Positions 45,592-57,541 of a stretch of 64,000 nt of DNA are shown here, in pieces (position 1 is the first letter of the stretch; each line of letters begins with the position of its first letter). Position numbers and translations under genes: made by a program. The DNA is from Acholoe squamosa. Taxonomy: Eukaryota > Annelida > Polychaeta > Phyllodocida > Polynoidae. The notes beneath the pieces were generated by a model. It made no database searches, had not been told where the DNA came from, and was given only the letters and a program-made list of their open reading frames with translations. The stretch spans positions 53,372,785-53,436,784 of the forward strand of contig OX439039.1 of assembly GCA_949317995.1 (NCBI GenBank), given 5' to 3'.

Positions 45592-46460
45592 GGAGCTTAA
45601 TTCAAAACATCCTGGGATCACGATCCCCAGTGATCTTAGGAATAAATCAGCCTTATCCTATTAAGCGATCTTAAGAGTTGACTGGGTTCACATATCCTAG
45701 CCAGCACTAAGAGCGCATCGATCTTAGCCTCAGCCCTCCTACACTATTCCAAGAAGAACTGACTAGACACAGGGGTAAGAGTCCCAAAATAAAGGAATAG
45801 CTGTGGAGTCACTCTTCTTCACAAGAGTGCTTATACCATCGTTCCCCGTCCCCATATGGGCTAACAAAAGAGCACAGGGTGCAGTTGACCCCTGTACACT
45901 ATTCAAGAGTTGTTTCCATCAATGTATGATGTATGTTTGCCTATTAGAAGCATTGTGCCCTCCCCCAGGACAAAGAGAGAGAAGGGAGAATTACCTTACA
46001 GTGCACTTAAAGCTGCTATAAAATCTGGTATAGCGTTTTCTTATATGTATTTCATACAAATGTATACCCCTCCCTATGTAATAGGGTGCAAGTTATTCTG
46101 GTAATAGCTCGTCCATTATATGCACAATACAGGATACTCAAGGACACTCATCAAATGCAAGGACACTCAGCAAACGTCCTCCCTCCCCTCTTTATGTATG
46201 CAGCAGGCCATTCACTCTTTTGATCAGGAGTGTTCCCTGTAAGTGCTCTTGTACTCAGGTGAAACCACTATGCATTTCTTTCACTAAGATCGCAGTGATC
46301 TTAGTGGTGGAAATGGAATAGTGAAGTGATCCCAGGACTAGCTATTCTGGACAGGCCTGCAACCACTGCATCACATAGGGTAGACCAGTCAGGTCTTATG
46401 ATATGTGCCTACACTAAGATCGCTGGGGTTGGGATCCCATGATGTTTTGAATTAAGCTCC
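45592..46460 (+). mobile_element. D-family TIR element, copy 2 (uninterrupted)
   Basis: An 869-bp element with ends GGAGCTTAATTCAAAACATC and GATGTTTTGAATTAAGCTCC. It shows the empty site of the insertion present in the copy at 4158-6137. 'gatcttag' and 'ctaagatc' repeat near each end as subterminal motifs. Confidence 0.85.
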
Positions 46461-47803
46461 TGGAAAGAAGTTATATAAAAAGCAAGCCAAAACTGTAAAC
46501 TTCTATTACGGTTTTGTCAAATTGTGTTCATATCCTGAATTGAGCAAAGCGCTCTATGTTGATTTATTTTGAACAGAGTGGGAAGTTCCGAAAAGCACAT
46601 CAATGGAGATATATAGTTCCGTATACAGTAGGCCTATCAAGAGCAAGAAGTGGCACTTGGCTTCAAACGATAGTATACTTAAGGTTAAAGGGCCAGATTT
46701 CGGCAAAGATCAGTGGATAATCCACTGCATGGAGCAAGCCGACAAGTGGGAGGAGTATGCACCTTTGTTATAAGTACATGTATATTATTTATAAAACTAC
46801 CCCACACCTTTTTCTTCCACACATACACCTGATCCCAGCCACCTGGTGGGTTCACAGCCATTATTGAATCGGTGTATATAATTGGTTGATCAATCTGTCT
46901 TCAATGTTGCTTCAACATTATAGACACAATAATATTACTATATCATGGATATTCAATATCAGCTTTGGATGTATGCCATTTTAAGCCATCTGGTTTGCGG
47001 TATTACATATCTTAAAGTTGAATCAGTTTTAACAGCCAATAGATATTGGATCATCTTTTGTGAATCAGTTTAATTGACGTTGACTGCCCATCAAACTTAA
47101 GTCAAACTGGTAGAATCTATGTTGCTGGTAGCTATTGCCTTATACTAAAGATACAAAATCGTTCTTGACAAGTCAACATCATAGACATGCTTCACTGGAG
47201 TGTAAAATACTACACACACAACCTGATATCTTGTATTGAAGTGTCATGGCACAGAGCTCCTACAGTCATAACCCTATCTCATATATTGAAGCACAGGTGG
47301 TTTACTTGGCAGGGATCCGATAGCCAGCAGGGCAATATACCTGTATTATGGGCCATATACCAGATGCCTGTGTTTGTATGTAGATCTAGTAGAGCTATTG
47401 TGGTCCCACACTCTGGCTGAATCAGTCAGAATCATTACATAGGCGTTATTGTACCACACATGGACGTGATACATGGTCAGAAGCACTGGAGCACCTGTTA
47501 ATGCTGGAGGGGATATTAAGGCTGTATCTGTATGTTGCATACATTATAAGAGAGGAAATCACTGACTTCCTCTGGCCATTTGGGTCTTAAGAAGGTACAT
47601 GGATTACATATATGTGAAAGAAGAATTGTGAGTCATGTTCATATTTATACACAGCACTCTTGAACTAGATAGAGTGAGATAGAAAGAATTCATTTACTGC
47701 AATATGCTGGATATTACCTCATGGAGCTCGTAGAACATTTCTTACACCTGATATTGATTACTATGTGAGGCCTAAGGAGAGACAGAGGCTTTTGATCCTC
47801 CAG
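46461..47803. other. Gene 2 intron, no clear element
   Basis: AT-rich, without TIR pairs or supported exons. Frames at 47187-47420 and 47346-47540 lack splice borders. Confidence 0.4.
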
Positions 47804-47931
47804 TGTATTTGGATCCTTCCCTACTCCAAGTGGCAGCTAGATTACCCCCTGCTGCCATCATGGCCACGTCTGGAGTTTTAAATCTAAAGAGACCCAGGAG
47901 GGGACCACCCATCATCTTCTATCGACGACCT
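47804..47931 (+). CDS. Gene 2, internal exon (128 nt)
   Basis: The acceptor 'ggcttttgatcctccag' precedes TGTATTTGG and the donor is CGACGACCT/gtaagaatt. It starts in phase 1, joining the 45226-45342 exon as ...SEWR-V-YLDPSLL, and ends in phase 0. It encodes YLDPSLLQVAARLPPAAIMA and then TSGVLNLKRPRRGPPIIFYR, a hydrophobic helix followed by a basic Pro/Arg segment. No family is recognised. Confidence 0.7.
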
Positions 47932-49164
47932 GTAAGAATTACATTCATATTAGTACAGACAATTAGCCTCAGTGAACGAATCTAAGTGGTCCTGTATGAA
48001 GTGTCTGTTCTGGGGAAAACCAGACACTGAGAATGGTAGCACAGGCCAAAGTGCCATTTTCAGACTTTTCTAAATTGCATGTACAAGTTATTAATATTGG
48101 TCAAGACGAGGTGTGATAACCTCATCTTGATCACATCTTCTGACAACATGCCAAAAAATATCATAATTTCATTTATTCCCAGACCAGCCATTAGAGGTGG
48201 TGATCAATACTACGTATATGCAACGTATGAAGCTTCTGTCTCAGACTTCATAGCAGTACATATAAATGACTATAACTTATCAATACATTTGTAAAATTCC
48301 ATTATTATGCTTCCTTGATGAAATAATTTAGACAAATAAGCTGATCATCAGCACCCTAAACAGATGTAGATTTATATTCTGTAAAAGGAGAGTTTGCACT
48401 GCATAAGGTGACGCTATAATTACATCTACCACCATTAGGCAAATACTAACAAGGTAATTACTTAATTGGTGGCTACACCTGATGTTTGACGGTGTACTTG
48501 TGTACTAAAGAGGCTTCCACCTGACCAAAGGTTATTTGTGTCTTCTGCTCCTGTGTGAAGCTGGTTCCATTGGTATAAAGCATTATACTCAAAAAGCTTT
48601 CATTGCTAGACGGTTTAACCTATAACCCAATAATTCAATCTGTATTCACAAAACATCTTATTTTCAAAAAAAAAGTGGATGCTTCTATTGCAATAATATC
48701 TCCAAAGCTCTCATAGTCAGCTGATAGTTTGGGGTCTAATATCTGAACATAGATCACCTGTGGTCTTTTTCACTGGTGGTAGGATATTGTTACTAACAAT
48801 AGGCACAAATGAAGATAATTATACTGAAGAAAGGTTTGTGAATATCTTCAAAATTTTATTTATAAAGCAGTTGTCGTCACTAGTCATGAATTTAGATCCA
48901 GGGGATAACTCACCTGTCATCAAACTTGGTATATGTCATCTTCAAATAAGCATATCTTCAGGCTATCATTTCCCCCTTTATTCTGGTTCATGTTATCTTT
49001 TATGAGAACTGGTGGGCCACTTACCACTTTTATGCCAAAGTGAGCCTGTCTCCTTACTATAAATAGCTCTGCTAGGGGGGATTCCCAATCTTAAGTGACA
49101 TCATTAAAACATTTAGGATTGCCTGAAGACAGGTCTGAAGACTGGTCTTCATGCAAACCTTAAG
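47932..49164. other. Gene 2 intron, no clear element
   Basis: Frames at 48079-48294 and 48760-49005 lack clear borders, although a phase-shifting exon must lie here if the start of the 49165 exon is as drawn. Confidence 0.35.
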
Positions 49165-49387
49165 GCGCACTAAGTCGAGGACCTACATCTGCCGACGCTT
49201 GCACTGTGGAGGATGTAGCCGATCCCAAGTTTTTGAATTGCCTGATCTTATGCAATTCTGCTGTTTTCTACACCTTCATGTCTGGTCAGAAACCTCCCCA
49301 GTCAGAAACCTTCACTCTCAGAGTTGCATCACTGTGGAGAGATATAGTCAGGGGACTAATTTGTTCTGAAAGTGCAACAAATTTAAG
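49165..49387 (+). CDS. Gene 2, internal exon (start uncertain)
   Basis: The donor TTTAAG/gtatcg is at 49388 and the frame ends in phase 2, matching the next exon at 55091. The frame reads SRGPTSADACTVEDVADPKF, LNCLILCNSAVFYTFMSGQK and SETFTLRVASLWRDIVRGLI, the best folded-domain-like sequence of the gene. An in-frame TAA lies just before 49164, so the exon must start after it; the likeliest acceptor is 'gcaaaccttaag'. This gives phase 1, which disagrees with the previous exon (phase 0). A later acceptor before GATGTAGCC, or a missed exon, would resolve this. Confidence 0.6.
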
Positions 49388-50003
49388 GTATCGTGAGGCT
49401 ATTTTTGTCTTTTCTTTTGTTTTAGATATAGGATTTCTCAAGATATCTTTGATAATTCAAAGATATCCTCAGTTGAATTTGGAAATTTATGCCGTTCACC
49501 TATCACCCCCCCCCCCCCCCCTTTGAAGATATCTTTGCCCCTGGTGAAAAGATCACAAGTACTATACACCCACGGTCTTGGCGCTAATAAAGTTGATATG
49601 ACTTCAAAGTCGCTTCTATGCGTTTTATGGATGGTAAGTCTCATGCCTTCATTGCTGTTTGTTCGTGGGGTTTAGATAGGTTTCCACATTTATATAGTCA
49701 CCGGGAAGCTGCTCCAATTAAAAAATAAATAAAGATGTGGCTCATTTCGAGGGCCGACAACTATGATGACCGATACACTCAAAACAAAAGGAAATGCCTC
49801 TTTCTTCCATAATTTTCAAAAGTATGACCATGCCTTTATAGCATTCAGGGAGGCAGTGAACCAACAATTTGTGCTTGGCTAGCGTTAGAACATCTAAGTA
49901 TGCCATGAATCGTGTTTATGTTGATACTGTTATCCACTGAAAGGGTTATGCATTCTAAGACACACACTTTATAACGGCTACCTTTACAATATGTGGGCGG
50001 TAT

Positions 50004-50632
50004 AGGTCGAATCCCACGATGCAATCTAACCCTGGAAAGTTCTTGCAATTTGGGAACTCTTGCAGATAGGGGGACTTGCCTTTACTGTAAATTGCAGGGC
50101 TCCTAACATGCCATTGCATATTACAAATCTGACTGTTGCAATTAAATTGACCCCTCACCCTTGCAATGTAGATCTAAGAGCTGCATCAAATTGCAATGCA
50201 ATTCTCCTTGATATTGAATTTGCTAGCTGTTGTAGGTAAGCACAGTACAGAATGAGACCAAAAGTGAAGTCTGTGTATAATTTATGCAGACATTTTGCAT
50301 ACGAATTGCAGGGTATGGGGCAAGTTTAGATTGCATAGTGGGACTTGGGTTGCAAGTTGAAGTGAACACACATCCACATTTGTCAATGACTTTATCCACA
50401 TTTCTGTAAATTGCAATCGAATTCTGTAAATTGCAGAAACTTTTCACTTAAGCAAGGGAAAATATCTAAATATAAAGATCCAAACTCCAGTGCAAATCTA
50501 CAAGGGATTCCTTGCCATTAAAGTCCCTTTAGCCGATATAGGTCTTGCAATATAAGGAGAGAGCCTCAAATTGCAACGGATGACTAAATTGCAGAAACTT
50601 TTCAGCCATAATTGCATTGTGGGATTCGACCT
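50004..50632 (+). mobile_element. F-family MITE, copy 5
   Basis: A 629-bp intact copy, left AGGTCGAATCCCACGATGCA and right TGCATTGTGGGATTCGACCT. Flanks TAT and TAA do not match, so the target duplication is lost or decayed. Lies in a gene 2 intron. Confidence 0.9.
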
Positions 50633-50723
50633 TAAAATAGAATTATGTGTATATATGCTAGTCCTTTAAGGTAAGGTACAAATGGTAAATAGGTAGGCTT
50701 ATGTTACTATGTTATGTTAGTAG

Positions 50724-51541
50724 AGGTCGAATCCCACGATGCAATTTTGGCTGAAAGGTTTCTGCAATTTAGTCATCTGTTGTAACCTGGGGCTCTGTCC
50801 TTATATTGCAAGACCTATAACGGCTATTGGGGGCTTTAATGGCAAGGAATGCCTTGTAGATTTGCACTGAAGTTAATATCTTTATATTTAGATATTTTTT
50901 CCTTGCTTAAGCAAAAAAGTTTCTGCAATTTACAGAATTCCCTTGAAATTTACAGAAATGTGTATAAAGTCACTGACAAATAGGGATGTGTGTTCACTTC
51001 AACTTGCAACCCAAGTCCCACTATGGCTTTAGTTATGTCTTTAGTAATATCGTAATGATCTACACCCAAAATGATGCCTGCCTGATGTAACTTTGTACAA
51101 CCTGATTGAGCGCTACACTATTTCTTTCCTGTTGCCGTGTTTTGGCCGATCTGAAAAACGTACATGTATGATTTCTGCCAATAAACTTGTTAAAACTCAA
51201 ACTCAAACTATGCAATCTAAACTTGCCCCATACCCTGCAATTCATATGCAAAATGTCTGTATAAATTACACACAGAGTTCAATTTCAGTCTCATTCGGCA
51301 CTGTGCTTGCCTACAACAGCTTGCAAATTCAATATCAAAGAGAATCGCATTGCAATCTAACACAGCTTACAGATCTACATTGCAAGGTTATGGGTCAGTT
51401 CAATTGCAACAGTTGGATTTGTAAAATGCAATGGCATGTTAGAAGCCTCGCGATTTGCAGTAAAGGCAAGTCCCCTTATCTACAAGAGTTCCCAAATTGT
51501 GGGAACTTTCCAGGGTTAGATTGCATCGTGGGATTCGACCT
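50724..51541 (-). mobile_element. F-family MITE, copy 6, with a retrotransposon insertion
   Basis: Both F termini are present in reverse orientation. An extra 181 bp at 51026-51206 interrupts the word 'cccactatgcaatc'. Removing the insert and one ACTATG restores the family sequence. Confidence 0.9.
51026..51206 (+). mobile_element. 5'-truncated non-LTR retrotransposon or SINE tail
   Basis: Flanked by direct repeats ACTATG (51020-51025 and 51207-51212), with AATAAA and a tandem ACTCAAACTCAAA 3' tail. These are hallmarks of target-primed reverse transcription with 5' truncation. The host F element gives an exact empty site. No coding frame remains. Confidence 0.8.
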
Positions 51542-51655
51542 TCAGTGACAAGTATCCCACTGCATTTGAAATTTTGCACTGGTCTATTTTGAAGACATAG
51601 CAAATCAGACCATTAATGTATCACATTATTTCATAATTGGTATAAACTAGCATTT

Positions 51656-52285
51656 AGGTCGAATCCCACGATGCAGTTTTGGCTGAAAGGTTTCTGCAAT
51701 TTAGTCATCTGTTGCAATTTTTGGCTCTCTCCTTATATTGCAAGACCTATAATGGCTACGGGGGGCTTTAATGGCAAGGAATCCCTTGTAGATTTGCACT
51801 GAAGTTAAGATTTTAATATTTAGATATTTTCCCTTGCTTAAGTGAAAGGTTTCTGCAATTTAAAAAGTCTGCTTGCAATTTACAGAAATGTGGATAAAGT
51901 CATTGACAAATAGGGATATGTGTTCACTTCAACTGGCAACCCAAGTCCCACTATGCAATCTAAACTTGCCCCATACCCTGCAATTTGTATGCAAAATGTC
52001 TGTATGAATTACACACAGAGTTCAATTTCAGTCTCATTCTGCACTGTGCTTGCCGACAACAGCTTGCAAATTCAATATCAAGGAGAATGGCATTGCAATT
52101 TAATGCAGCTTACATATCTACATTGCAAGGGTGAGGGGTCAGTTTAATTGCAACAGTTGGATTTGTAAAATGCAATGGCATGTTAGAAGCCTTGCAATTT
52201 GCAGTAAATGCAAGTCCCCCTATCTGCCAGAGTTCCCAAATTGCAAGAACTTCTCAGGGTTAGATAGCAGCGTGGGATTCGACCT
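51656..52285 (-). mobile_element. F-family MITE, copy 7
   Basis: A 630-bp intact copy in reverse orientation, with AGGTCGAATCCCACGATGCA at left and GCGTGGGATTCGACCT at right. Flanks TTT/TGT do not form a matching duplication. Confidence 0.9.
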
Positions 52286-52412
52286 TGTCATGGTTAATAG
52301 TAGAGAACATTATAGATATCATAAAATAAAACAATTAGAATTCACAGATATTTGTAAATCAAGAGCTGTGGGAGATATTGCAGATACCCTAGTAAAACAT
52401 TGAAATCATTAA

Positions 52413-53042
52413 AGGTCGAATCCCACAATGCAATCTAACCCTGGAAAGTTCTTGCAATTTGGGAACTCTTGCAGATAGGGGCACTTGCCTTTACTGCAAA
52501 TTGCAAGGCTTCTAACATGCCATTGCATTTTACAAATCCGACAGTTGCAATTAAACTGACCCCTCACCCTTGCAATGTAGATCTGTAAGCTGCGTTAGGT
52601 TGCAATGCGATTCTCTTTGATATTGAATTTGCAAGTTGTTGTAAGTAAGCACAGTGCAGAATGAGACCAAAATTGAACTCTGTGTGTAATTTATACAGAC
52701 ATTTTGCATACAAATTGCAGGGTATGGGGCATGTTTAGATTGCATAGTGGGACTTGGGTTGCAAGTTGAAGTGAACACACATCCCTATTTGTCTATGACT
52801 TTATCCACATTTCTGTAAATTGCAAGCAAATTCTGTAAATTGCAGAAACTTTTCACTTAAGCGATGGAAAATATCTAAATATAAAGATTGTAACTTCAGT
52901 GGAAATCTACAAGGGACTCCTTGCCATTAAAGCCCCCCGTAGCCATTATAGGTCTTGCAATATAAGGAGAGAGCCCCAAATTGCAACAGATGACTAAATT
53001 GCAGAAACTTTTCAGCCAAAATTGCATCGTGGAACTTGACCT
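52413..53042 (+). mobile_element. F-family MITE, copy 8
   Basis: 630 bp with both ends intact and TAA on both sides (52410-52412 and 53043-53045), a matching 3-bp target duplication. Confidence 0.92.
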
Positions 53043-53125
53043 TAATACTATCCACACATTGTGATTTTGTGTAGTGGATCCATAAAAGCCTATATTATCA
53101 AAGGCTGCAACAACAAAGTAGAATA

Positions 53126-53756
53126 AGGTCGAATCCCACAATGCAATCTAACCCTGGAAAGTTCTTGCAATTTGGGAACTCTTGCAGATAAGGGGACTTG
53201 CCTTTACTGCAAATTGCAAGGCTTCTATACATGTCATTGCATTTTACAAATCCGACTGTTGCAATTAAACTGACCCCTGGCCCTTGCAATGTAGATCTGT
53301 AAGCTGGGTTAAATTGCAATGCCATTCTCCTTGATATTGAATTTGCAAGTTGTTGTAAGTAAGTACAGTGCAGAATGAGACCGAAATTGAACTCTGTGTG
53401 TAATTTATACAGACATTTTGCATACAAATTGCAGGGTATGGGGCAAGTTTAGATTGCATAGTGGGACTTGGGTTGCAAGTTGAAGTGAACACACATCCCT
53501 ATTTGTCAATGACTTTATCCACATTTCTGTAAATTGCAAGCGAATTCTGTCAATTGCAGAAACTTTTCACTTAAGCGATGGAAAATATCTAAATATAAAG
53601 ATTGTAACTTCAGTGCAAATCTACAAGGGATTCCTTGCGATTAAAGCCCCCTGTAGCCGTTATAGGTCTTGTAATATAAAGAGAGAGCCCCAAATTGCAA
53701 CAGATGACTAAATTGCAGAAACTTTTCAGCCAAAATTGCATCGTGGGATTTGACCT
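53126..53756 (+). mobile_element. F-family MITE, copy 9
   Basis: 631 bp, both ends intact, flanked by ATA on both sides (53123-53125 and 53757-53759). Very similar to copy 8, only 83 bp away in the same orientation; the differing duplications show separate insertions rather than tandem amplification. Confidence 0.92.
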
Positions 53757-54916
53757 ATAGGTGTCAGCCTAGGGTCTACGGATATCCATATTGCAGTGGT
53801 TCAACTGCCTGTACATTCTCCAAATTGGGGGCCATAAATTTTACTGCTTCTCTTGTCATTCACGACTGTAATTACAATACATGTATTTCCGTCGCCGTGG
53901 CACTGAGTCTCCTATTCTCCTATTCCCAACAGTGACTTCTAAAAAAATCAATTTAAGATATTCTAAGTATGCTAAAAAAGAAATCACCATCTCCCAACTT
54001 CCTTACTTATGATATGCGGCTTCTAAACAATTCCATCATCAATATTGTATACATTTTTAAGAGAAGTCGACACCATAAAGTAGTGATTTTTTTTTATTTG
54101 CAATGCATACACCATCTGTGTCAAGATGCTATAAGTTATAAGATTATGCAAAATTCTGGTAGCCTACTGGACGTCATGTCTAGGTAATCATAATTTTGAT
54201 ACAGATGAAATGATGTACCCATTATTCGAGGTCTTAAATATTCCATTTATGTTTTAGGTTTCCAGTAAAGATACTGGTCAATATAGAACCCCTTCCACCG
54301 TAAGTGCTTATGGTAAGTTGTGCAAATCTTCTTCAAATTGTTGCACCCTTTTGCAAATGCTGAGCTACGGTTTCTAGATAAAACTGATAGTCCCTCACAC
54401 ATGGAATATGCGTTATACATTACGAATCTACATTGGGTATGATTTATATAGAGTTCTTGTTACTGATAAATTGATCAACCTTTCCCTACGATCTCATCAA
54501 TGTTCCAAATCTATTTGATAGATTTCTATGACCTTTAAAGCTGCTACAAGATCTCAAATATATAGATCTACCACTTTCTACATGTCTATCATCACAGTAC
54601 TGGTTACAGTGTTCTGGTGAAACCTCAATGTATTTCGTAAATTCTAACCATGCTAAATTTAAGCATAATATCTGTGTGAAAATAAAATGCTTCCAGCATT
54701 TCATTCAGTCTTGATTGCACCAGCACAGTGGTGCCATCTGAAGCCATAAAACAAAGTTGTATTCCCTACTGGTAGTCACTTTGATTTGGATGTGTGCCAT
54801 GCGTGCAGGCCAACCAATGCTGCCACCATGGCGCTGTGACCAGAACTAATTAACCAAGTGTTTTCCCTTCCCACCAAAGGAACAATACTGATGCCCTGTA
54901 CTGTGCAGATAACGGG
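53757..54916. other. Gene 2 intron, no clear element
   Basis: No exon or TIR pair recognised. Confidence 0.4.
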
Positions 54917-55020
54917 CCAGCTATCACCAGAATAAATTACACCCTACTACATAGGGAGGGGTATATAATTCTATGAAATACATATCAGAAAAGGCTATAC
55001 CAGATTTTATACCAGCTTTA
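54917..55020 (-). mobile_element. Fragment of a D-family element
   Basis: In reverse orientation it matches 46010-46110 of the complete D copy (shared words include 'acatagggaggggtatata' and 'gctataccagattttata'). Neither terminus is present. It lies 70 bp before the exon at 55091. Confidence 0.7.
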
Positions 55021-55090
55021 AATGCATGAATTATAACATATACAATATTGAACAATTTTATGATTCTAATCAGGTGGTTGTCATCCTCAG

Positions 55091-55758
55091 GCGTTTCAAA
55101 CATCCAAATATCACTTTTGTAGATGTCCGTCAGTTGTCCTACCCTGTCTCCCGTGTGTCGGCCAAGCAGCATCCGCCCCTGGAGCCACAGGTAACCCGTC
55201 CCTTCCTCCAGAAGCCGCAAGGAACGCCCGCCCCTCGTCTTCGTTCCTCACTCCAAGCGTCCACACCAGGGAGCGCCACCAACAGGAATTCTGATCCCAG
55301 AGGATCTACGAAGCTGAAAGAGCGTCTGCCCCGCGCCACCAGCAACCATTCCCTAGAACGCGGCACTACCAGCACAAGCTTTGATCCAGGCATTGGGACA
55401 CTGACATCAAGAGACGCCAAGGCCTATGTCTCAACGCCTCACCTCAACCGCATCGGTGACGTCACGGATGATGACGACGATGACGACGACTTCATTGACA
55501 TTAGAGCCGCGCGAGCAGCGCGCGCAGAGCGACGTCGCGCCCGGCCTCGATCGTCGGTGGGCTCGCACTCACCACAAGTACCCGTCGTGATGGCGCCCAA
55601 GCCTATGTCACAGTTCGGGACGTCATATACGTCATTGACGTCGGTGCACATCGGAGCGGGGATGGGTGCAGCGTCGTCTCACTACGACATGAGCCAGGCT
55701 GAGACGGACTGGTCAATCATAGATGCTATGTTGGACGGCGAACTACACGGAGATTATG
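55091..55758 (+). CDS. Gene 2, large exon with acidic run and Arg/Ala repeats (668 nt)
   Basis: The acceptor 'gtggttgtcatcctcag' precedes GCGTTTCAAAC and the donor is GATTATG/gtgagg. It starts in phase 2 as required by the 49165-49387 exon (joined residues ...ATNL-R-RFKHPN) and ends in phase 1. After RFKHPNITFVDVRQLSYPVS the protein becomes disordered: Pro/Ser/Thr/Arg-rich, then T followed by eight Asp, FIDIRAARAARAERRRARPR, and a final acidic helix-like MSQAETDWSIIDAMLDGEL. GC content and CpG are far above the intron. A second acceptor at 55122 is possible but would break phase. Confidence 0.85.
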
Positions 55759-56281
55759 GTGAGGAAGAGAATGACTTGACTTATTATACTAAATTACTTA
55801 TTGATGCGAAAAGAAAAATGACAAAATCCAAATATAATTGTAGACCTATTTGGCCAATCAATTTTATAATGGTAGACCTATTTGGCCAATCAATTCTCCT
55901 TCTTTATAACAAATCCCTCAGAAATACAGTAGCTTGTGCTTTTAAGATAATTTGTACAATTCTGATCATAATTATTTCACTAAGAGCTATAGACAACCCA
56001 ATCGAACAAAGTAGGTATAATCAATTGTTTTGGGATCCCATCAGTAATCTTGTTTCCCCTATCCGGGCATTGTCAATTTAACAGCGATGGTTACAGATGT
56101 GTAGTAAAGGTTGATCCACAAACTAAAGACATTGATTGTAAGTTCACATACTAGTTGTTTCCTACAAGGCTATTTACGTCGGTGTTTGATGTTGTAACTA
56201 TAGTAGTATTACATTCAATACATATGTGGTATGAATGAAGGAATGGAAATGTTTTACATGTGTGTGGATGAGAGATAGGTG

Positions 56282-56536
<255 letters not shown>

Positions 56537-56688
56537 TAGGCAGACAGAGACAGAATCCTGACATTGGAAAAAGTAAGCATTACATTGGCACACCAATAGC
56601 GAATCCAGGAGGCCACCCCCCCCCCCCAACTCCATCCTGTCTGTTCCCCACCCCAAACCACATCTTCTGAGATTTCACGATCACTTAC

Positions 56689-56947
56689 ATCCCTTATTAA
56701 ACAAAAAGAAAAAAGCTTTACTGAATATTGGACCATCGGCTTCATTGGTGGCCCTGATTGTGCATGCAACAATAAAAGCCAATTGGGACCAATCAGCCAA
56801 ATGGTAAGAGGACACGCCGGAAACATATCCAGAATCAGAAAATGATGTGTTTGAGGAGCTGATGGTTGTTGTGGCGGTCGTCGTAATTGCATGGTGAATG
56901 AAACTCCCCATATATCCCAGAGGGCACCACTGTACAACGGCAGGCAT
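56689..56947 (-). CDS. Weak candidate minus-strand exon
   Basis: A frame from ATG (56947) reads [20 protein letters not shown], then [20 protein letters not shown], and ends at GGGAT/gtaagtgat, a strong donor. It lies about 70 bp from the TCTCGCGAGA element, so it could be a divergent first exon. The ATG context is poor and both other strands and frames are partly open too. No domain is recognised. Confidence 0.22.
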
Positions 56948-57016
56948 GTGGTGGAGGTTGAGTGGGGTGTGGGTGGCCGCATCAGAACAGCCAAAGAAAC
57001 ATTAGGTCGAGGGTCA

Positions 57017-57026
57017 TCTCGCGAGA
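57017..57026. promoter_or_regulatory. TCTCGCGAGA palindromic promoter element
   Basis: A perfect copy of the palindrome TCTCGCGAGA. In mammals this motif marks a class of TATA-less, often bidirectional promoters. It occurs here at the start of a CpG-richer stretch upstream of a possible leader exon (up to 58264). Whether it acts as a promoter in this animal is inference. Confidence 0.45.
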
Positions 57027-57399
57027 TGCGAGGCTAGAGCGAGACCGAGGCTACATCTGCCTCATTGCTTTACTGCTATTGGCTAGCTCACGTTGGGACC
57101 ACCCTCACCCGACTCGGCTCTACCCTCTGTCTCCCCTACACCCTGCTAACAAACCCGAGCTCTGGTCAAACCCACTGATAGGGAAGGGTCATGAGAAGAA
57201 CACATGCTGGCGCCCAATAGATAGCAAACGTATATCCCTGCAACGATGTTGCTATTTCATTCAGTTGCAGTCACTCAAATAAGTAGATTCAGAGCTATAT
57301 TGCAGCATCCAATTACCCAATGATAAGATACCAACTCCTAATCGACACCGCAGTCTCCTACGCCTTATATGACGCAACTGGGAGCCTGGCACAGGGGCG

Positions 57400-57486
57400 G
57401 CGAGCATCTAGCCTGCACACGTCTATGGTAGTAGTATAGTAAAAGATCGATATTGGAGTGGCGCAGCTGCAGCTGCCACTGCTGTG

Positions 57487-57541
<55 letters not shown>

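Noticed and set aside
56700..56815. Plus-strand exon resembling a receptor ligand-binding segment (ending before gtaagagg at 56803)
   Set aside because: Two frames look equally plausible, the acceptor is poor, and no phase link to gene 2 exons could be made.
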